Shown: positions 60,953 through 64,000 of the stretch, piece after piece
Layout of the letters: each line of letters opens with the position of its first letter
Numbering within the stretch: the stretch's first letter is position 1
Origin: Rufibacter hautae
Lineage (GTDB): Bacteria > Bacteroidota > Bacteroidia > Cytophagales > Hymenobacteraceae
Direction: 5' to 3'
Assembly (NCBI RefSeq): GCF_008271695.1
Contig: NZ_VKKY01000002.1
Span: 310,001-374,000 of the forward strand
Length of the DNA stretch: 64,000 nt
Made by a program: the position numbers and the translations under genes
The notes under the pieces: generated by a model
Told to the model about the DNA's origin: nothing
Seen by the model: only the letters and a program-made list of their open reading frames with translations
The model's database searches: none

Positions 60953-61776
60953 TGGATTTCGTGCGAGCCCTTTTCGGGATGAAGGAAGAAGGCCGGAGGG
61001 CGGTGGCGGGCGCTGCGGCAGATTTTGCGATGGAGGAGATTGTGTATATCAAAGAGTCTAACCGGCGGCTTTCCATGTTGCAGGAGCTCAGCTCCCGCTA
61101 CAAAGCCACACCGCAAGCCTCTAAAATGAAGGCCGTGTACGACAAGACCCGCAACATCCACACGTACCTGGTGGCCCGCAAAAAAGTCCACGACCTGGAG
61201 GTCTTCCACCTCAAGAACACTGACCATTTCATCAATACCTTCACCGCCATCCTGGACGTGCACCAGAAGCACGACCAGCTTACGCAGGCGGCCTCAGCGT
61301 CTACCGGAAAGGTGGAGTCCATGGTGCAGAACAGCCGGGCTGAGCGGCTGAAGCGGCTGGAGAAAACGGCCAACCTGCCAGACCAGGTGAAACCCATTAC
61401 CAACCCGGTACAGTTTTACCATGCCGGAGAGGCCAAAGCCGCCGTGCCCCGCCTGTACCTGCCGGATATCTCCATCAACACCGTAGAGAAGGTCACCTAC
61501 TACACCGATGGTAAAGCTGAGGAACTTGTGCCCCGGCAAGTAGGTTTCACCTCCTCCAAAGACCAGAAGGAAGCATTCCAGAACCATCTTGCCGTGCGAT
61601 TAGGTCTGAAGGATGTTTCCTACGTAGGCAACGCGCTGGTCACTATCCCCAACAACAATGGCATCACGCCCACCGGCATCGTGCCCGTTATCCATTGGGA
61701 AGGCTTTCTGTACGCCCTTAACCTGAATGATTACCGCCTTTTCCCGGTCCGGATATTTCGGAACGGAGGTAAATAG
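60949..61776 (+). CDS. Unknown protein, last gene of the TelA cluster
   Basis: This 275-residue soluble protein is not recognised. Residues 1-150 are helical and charged (VDKTRN-type repeats; MEEIVYIKESNRRLSMLQEL; TDHFINTFTAILDVHQKHDQ). Residues 170-275 look beta-rich (AVPRLYLPDISINTVEKVTY; YVGNALVTIPNNNGITPTGI; GFLYALNLNDYRLFPVRIF). No signal peptide or membrane helix is seen. It overlaps the 58-residue gene by 4 bp and is followed by a terminator. Co-transcription suggests work with TelA. Confidence 0.75.
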   Translation: MMDFVRALFGMKEEGRRAVAGAAADFAMEEIVYIKESNRRLSMLQELSSRYKATPQASKMKAVYDKTRNIHTYLVARKKVHDLEVFHLKNTDHFINTFTAILDVHQKHDQLTQAASASTGKVESMVQNSRAERLKRLEKTANLPDQVKPITNPVQFYHAGEAKAAVPRLYLPDISINTVEKVTYYTDGKAEELVPRQVGFTSSKDQKEAFQNHLAVRLGLKDVSYVGNALVTIPNNNGITPTGIVPVIHWEGFLYALNLNDYRLFPVRIFRNGGK

Positions 61777-61813
61777 AAATCCACTCTCCACAGTGCTGGG
61801 GATTGGATTTTTT
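61777..61813 (+). terminator. Terminator of the TelA cluster
   Basis: AAATCCA...TCTCC and GGGGA..TGGATTT form an imperfect stem around ACAGTGCT and end in TTTTTT, directly past the stop codon. Confidence 0.65.
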
Positions 61814-61986
61814 ATGGTAGGTTCTTTCCAACATTCAAAGGCGCGGGAGTAATCCTTTTTCTTGCCCATCTAAAGGTTTGAAGGTCAACATTGGAGAAGT
61901 GATTTTCCGCTGCTAACTTGCATCTGATTGCTTCTAGTTTCCTTATTTAGTTTGGTAGGAAAGGGTAGAAGCGGGCGACAGCGCAG

Positions 61987-63453
61987 ATGAATTTTAAGAA
62001 GTACCTCAGAGAAAAGCTCTTCCTTTCTCAGACTGATCAATCAATCCTTCAGACCGAAGTAAAGGAAACCAACCTGCAGCGTATTTCCTTTACCTCCCTA
62101 CTGGTCTTACCGGTTTCGGCCGCCCACGTGCTGTTGTTTTACCTCCAGCTCCATACCGGCAACCCCACCGAGTTTCTCTGGAAAAAAGGGATTATCTACG
62201 CCCATGCCTCCTTCTTTGTCCTCAATGCCCTGATTGCTCTGGTCACCAACTGGGTAAAAAAGCGTCCGGCTTCCAAAGGCAGAATACCTACCATTCTGTC
62301 TACCCTGATGTTCCTGATTGTTCCCGTTTTCGGGGCGATTTTGGCCATCATTGACCAATTGGTGAACGCCTCTATCAATGCTTTTCTGGTAGGCTGTATT
62401 GCACCGGCCCTGATACTGCAGGTAAGGCCTTGGAGAACGCTGCAACTGTTCCTGGTTTCTTATGTCGTGTTTTACATAGGGTTAGCCTTCACTCAAGCAG
62501 ATGCCTCTTTGCTGCTGACCATGCGGGTGAACGGAATCTCAGCAGCCACTATTGGGTGGGGGCTTTCCTGGGTTCTGTGGCGCAGCAATATGACCAACTA
62601 CCGGCAAGATCGGCAGATTGTGGCCCAGAAAGCCGAATTGGAACGGAAAAACAAAAGCTTGCGGCAAACGTCGCAGTGCCTAGCCGAAGCCAATTCAGCC
62701 AAGGATAAACTCTTTGCCATTGTCTCCCATGACCTCCGGGGCCCGCTTCAATCCAACTTGCAGCTTTCTGGCATGCTGGCGGAAAACAGCCCTCATGTCA
62801 CACCAGACAAGCGCGAGCATTTAGCACAGCTGCTGTATAAAAGCCTGCAGAACACCACCAAACTAATGGAGAATTTGCTTTTGTGGGCCAGAAGCCAGAC
62901 AAACCAGATTCCTTTCAAACCCGAGGCGGCGGAAGTATACCACGTGCTGGAAGAAAGCATTGGTTACCTCCAGTTTATGGCCCAGAACAAGCACATATCC
63001 ATTGAGAACCAGGTGCAACCGCAGGTAGTTGCCTTCGCGGACAAAGAGATGCTGGCGACTATTTTCCGGAACCTGATTTCCAACGCCATCAAGTTCACCA
63101 AGCAGGAGGGAACGATAACCATCTCCACCGAGGTCTTACCGCCCCAAACCGGACAAGCCCCTTTCCTCAACATCAAGGTACAGGACAACGGGGTAGGTAT
63201 TTCAGAAAAAGCGGTGGCGTACTTGTTTGATATAGGCAAGAAGACCTCCTCTTTAGGAACGGAAAAGGAAACCGGTTCTGGCTTAGGGTTGGTGCTGTGC
63301 AAAGAGTTTGTGGAAAAGAATGGCGGCAAAATGAGCGTCCAAACCGAACGAGGCAAAGGCACTACCTTCTCCTTCCTCTTACCGCTTCATCCGGCAGAAC
63401 CATTGGCCAACCTGTCTTTGGGAGAAACTTCCTTAGGGGTTTCCCACCTCTAA
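61987..63453 (+). CDS. Membrane histidine kinase
   Basis: This 488-residue sensor kinase has an N-terminal membrane domain of about six helices (about 35-200, e.g. SLLVLPVSAAHVLLFYLQ and FFVLNALIALVTNWV) without a large periplasmic loop. A short coiled linker (ERKNKSLRQTSQCLAEANSA near 220-238) leads to a HisKA domain with the phospho-acceptor His in LFAIVSHDLRGPLQSNLQLS near 243-262. HATPase motifs are FRNLISNAIKFTKQEG near 360-375 (N box), VQDNGVGIS near 400, GSGLGLVLCKEFVEKNGG near 428-445 and GTTFSFLLPL near 457. No adjacent response regulator is present. It converges on another kinase gene. Confidence 0.92.
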   Translation: MNFKKYLREKLFLSQTDQSILQTEVKETNLQRISFTSLLVLPVSAAHVLLFYLQLHTGNPTEFLWKKGIIYAHASFFVLNALIALVTNWVKKRPASKGRIPTILSTLMFLIVPVFGAILAIIDQLVNASINAFLVGCIAPALILQVRPWRTLQLFLVSYVVFYIGLAFTQADASLLLTMRVNGISAATIGWGLSWVLWRSNMTNYRQDRQIVAQKAELERKNKSLRQTSQCLAEANSAKDKLFAIVSHDLRGPLQSNLQLSGMLAENSPHVTPDKREHLAQLLYKSLQNTTKLMENLLLWARSQTNQIPFKPEAAEVYHVLEESIGYLQFMAQNKHISIENQVQPQVVAFADKEMLATIFRNLISNAIKFTKQEGTITISTEVLPPQTGQAPFLNIKVQDNGVGISEKAVAYLFDIGKKTSSLGTEKETGSGLGLVLCKEFVEKNGGKMSVQTERGKGTTFSFLLPLHPAEPLANLSLGETSLGVSHL

Positions 63454-63467
63454 ATACTTACAAAAGG

Positions 63468-63521
63468 TTAGCCCCTGTTTTGGCCCCATTTATTAGAAAA
63501 TGGGGCCAAAACAGGGGCTAA
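63468..63521. terminator. Perfect extended palindrome (copy 27), bidirectional terminator
   Basis: Two 24-bp arms (TTAGCCCCTGTTTTGGCCCC.. and its complement) surround ATTAGA and end in TAATTTTTA. The core GTTTTGGCCCCATTT belongs to the dispersed palindrome family. It lies 14 bp past one kinase stop and 16 bp past the converging one. Confidence 0.82.
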
Positions 63522-63537
63522 TTTTTATAGATGAATC

Positions 63538-64000
63538 TTACTTTTTCAGGAAGACCTTGAAGGTGGTGCCTTGGCCCACGGTGCTTTCCACTTCTATTTT
63601 TCCTCCGGCGTTGTTCAGAATCTTCTTCACCATATACAAGCCAACGCCTGATCCTTCTACGTGGTCATGGAAGCGCTGGAACATGGTGAAAAGGTTTTCC
63701 TGCTGCTCCGGTGACAAGCCCAGGCCGTTGTCCTGGACGGTAAGCACAATGAAGTCCTCTTGCTGGGAACAGTGCAATTTAATTTTGGGCAGTCGGTCTG
63801 GAGAGCGGTATTTGATGGCGTTAGAGACCAGGTTGTAGACGATGCTGCGCAGGTTCTTCTCAGAAAAGGAAATGTGCGGGCACTGGCTTACGTCAATATC
63901 CAGGTGGGCATCGCTGGCTTTTACCATCGGTTCCAGGTCAAGCGCCACGTCCTTCACCAGGCTGGCCAGGTTAACGGTGGTCACATCGGTGCTGTGGTCG
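63538..64000 (-). CDS. Histidine kinase, C-terminal part (runs off the window)
   Basis: At least 154 residues of a sensor kinase are visible; the frame stays open to the window edge, so the N-terminus lies beyond 64000. The visible part begins in the linker after the HisKA domain and shows HATPase motifs: LRSIVYNLVSNAIKYRSPDR (N box), VLTVQDNGLGLSPEQQENLF (G1), GSGVGLYMVKKILNNAGG (G2) and GQGTTFKVFLKK at the end. It converges on the preceding kinase gene; the shared perfect palindrome probably terminates both. Confidence 0.9.
   Translation of the reverse strand, partial: DHSTDVTTVNLASLVKDVALDLEPMVKASDAHLDIDVSQCPHISFSEKNLRSIVYNLVSNAIKYRSPDRLPKIKLHCSQQEDFIVLTVQDNGLGLSPEQQENLFTMFQRFHDHVEGSGVGLYMVKKILNNAGGKIEVESTVGQGTTFKVFLKK

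Overview
The window looks like a chromosome segment of a Bacteroidota bacterium of the order Cytophagales, most likely family Hymenobacteraceae (Rufibacter, Nibribacter or Pontibacter relatives). Support comes from a SusC/SusD pair, TAnnTTTG-type promoter boxes, weak Shine-Dalgarno use, lipoprotein-rich glycan enzymes and about 50% G+C in most of the segment. No rRNA, tRNA, CRISPR array, transposase or integrase was recognised.

Layout. 0.1-9.4 kb: a tricorn-like S41 protease, a PepSY membrane protein with a Gly/Lys-rich insert, a Tat-exported lipoprotein amidase, and an overlapping pair encoding a P1 (DmpA-like) aminopeptidase and a class IV aminotransferase. 9.8-36.1 kb: a glucuronoxylan utilisation locus containing GH10 xylanase, SDR oxidoreductase, GH67, a LacI regulator, SusC/SusD, two GH43 enzymes, mannonate dehydratase, glucuronate isomerase, GH115, transaldolase, xylose isomerase, xylulokinase and a second LacI regulator. 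Surface enzymes cut xylan and remove glucuronosyl and arabinosyl branches, SusCD imports the oligomers, XylA/XylB/transaldolase carry xylose into the pentose phosphate pathway, and UxaC/(SDR?)/UxuA carry glucuronate to KDG. Two different LacI-type operators are visible; one is identical over 21 bp upstream of the xylanase gene and of xylBA.

36.4-44.4 kb: housekeeping and stress genes (WalJ-like MBL hydrolase, HrpB helicase, YciF-like ferritin-fold protein, MltD-like transglycosylase, ECF sigma factor and cupin anti-sigma factor). 44.6-53.9 kb: a sharply AT-rich island, probably acquired, encoding a sensorless histidine kinase, a NarL-type regulator, a membrane protein of unknown function, a subtilase without signal peptide, a secreted unknown protein, a TPR-metallo-beta-lactamase-zinc ribbon fusion and a convergent multi-pass membrane protein. 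This is the best candidate for an undescribed system. 54.0-64.0 kb: normal composition again, with an alditol-oxidase-like flavoprotein, a cold shock protein and partner, a Nudix hydrolase, a DbpA-like helicase, a four-gene TelA cluster including a 58-residue gene, and two histidine kinases (the last runs off the end).

A dispersed imperfect palindrome of about 36-40 bp (arms GTTTnnGGnCnnTTTT and AAAAnnGnCCnnAAAC) occurs in most intergenic regions outside the island, at least 24 times. Three copies are extended into near-perfect 50-58 bp palindromes, and all three lie between convergent genes.
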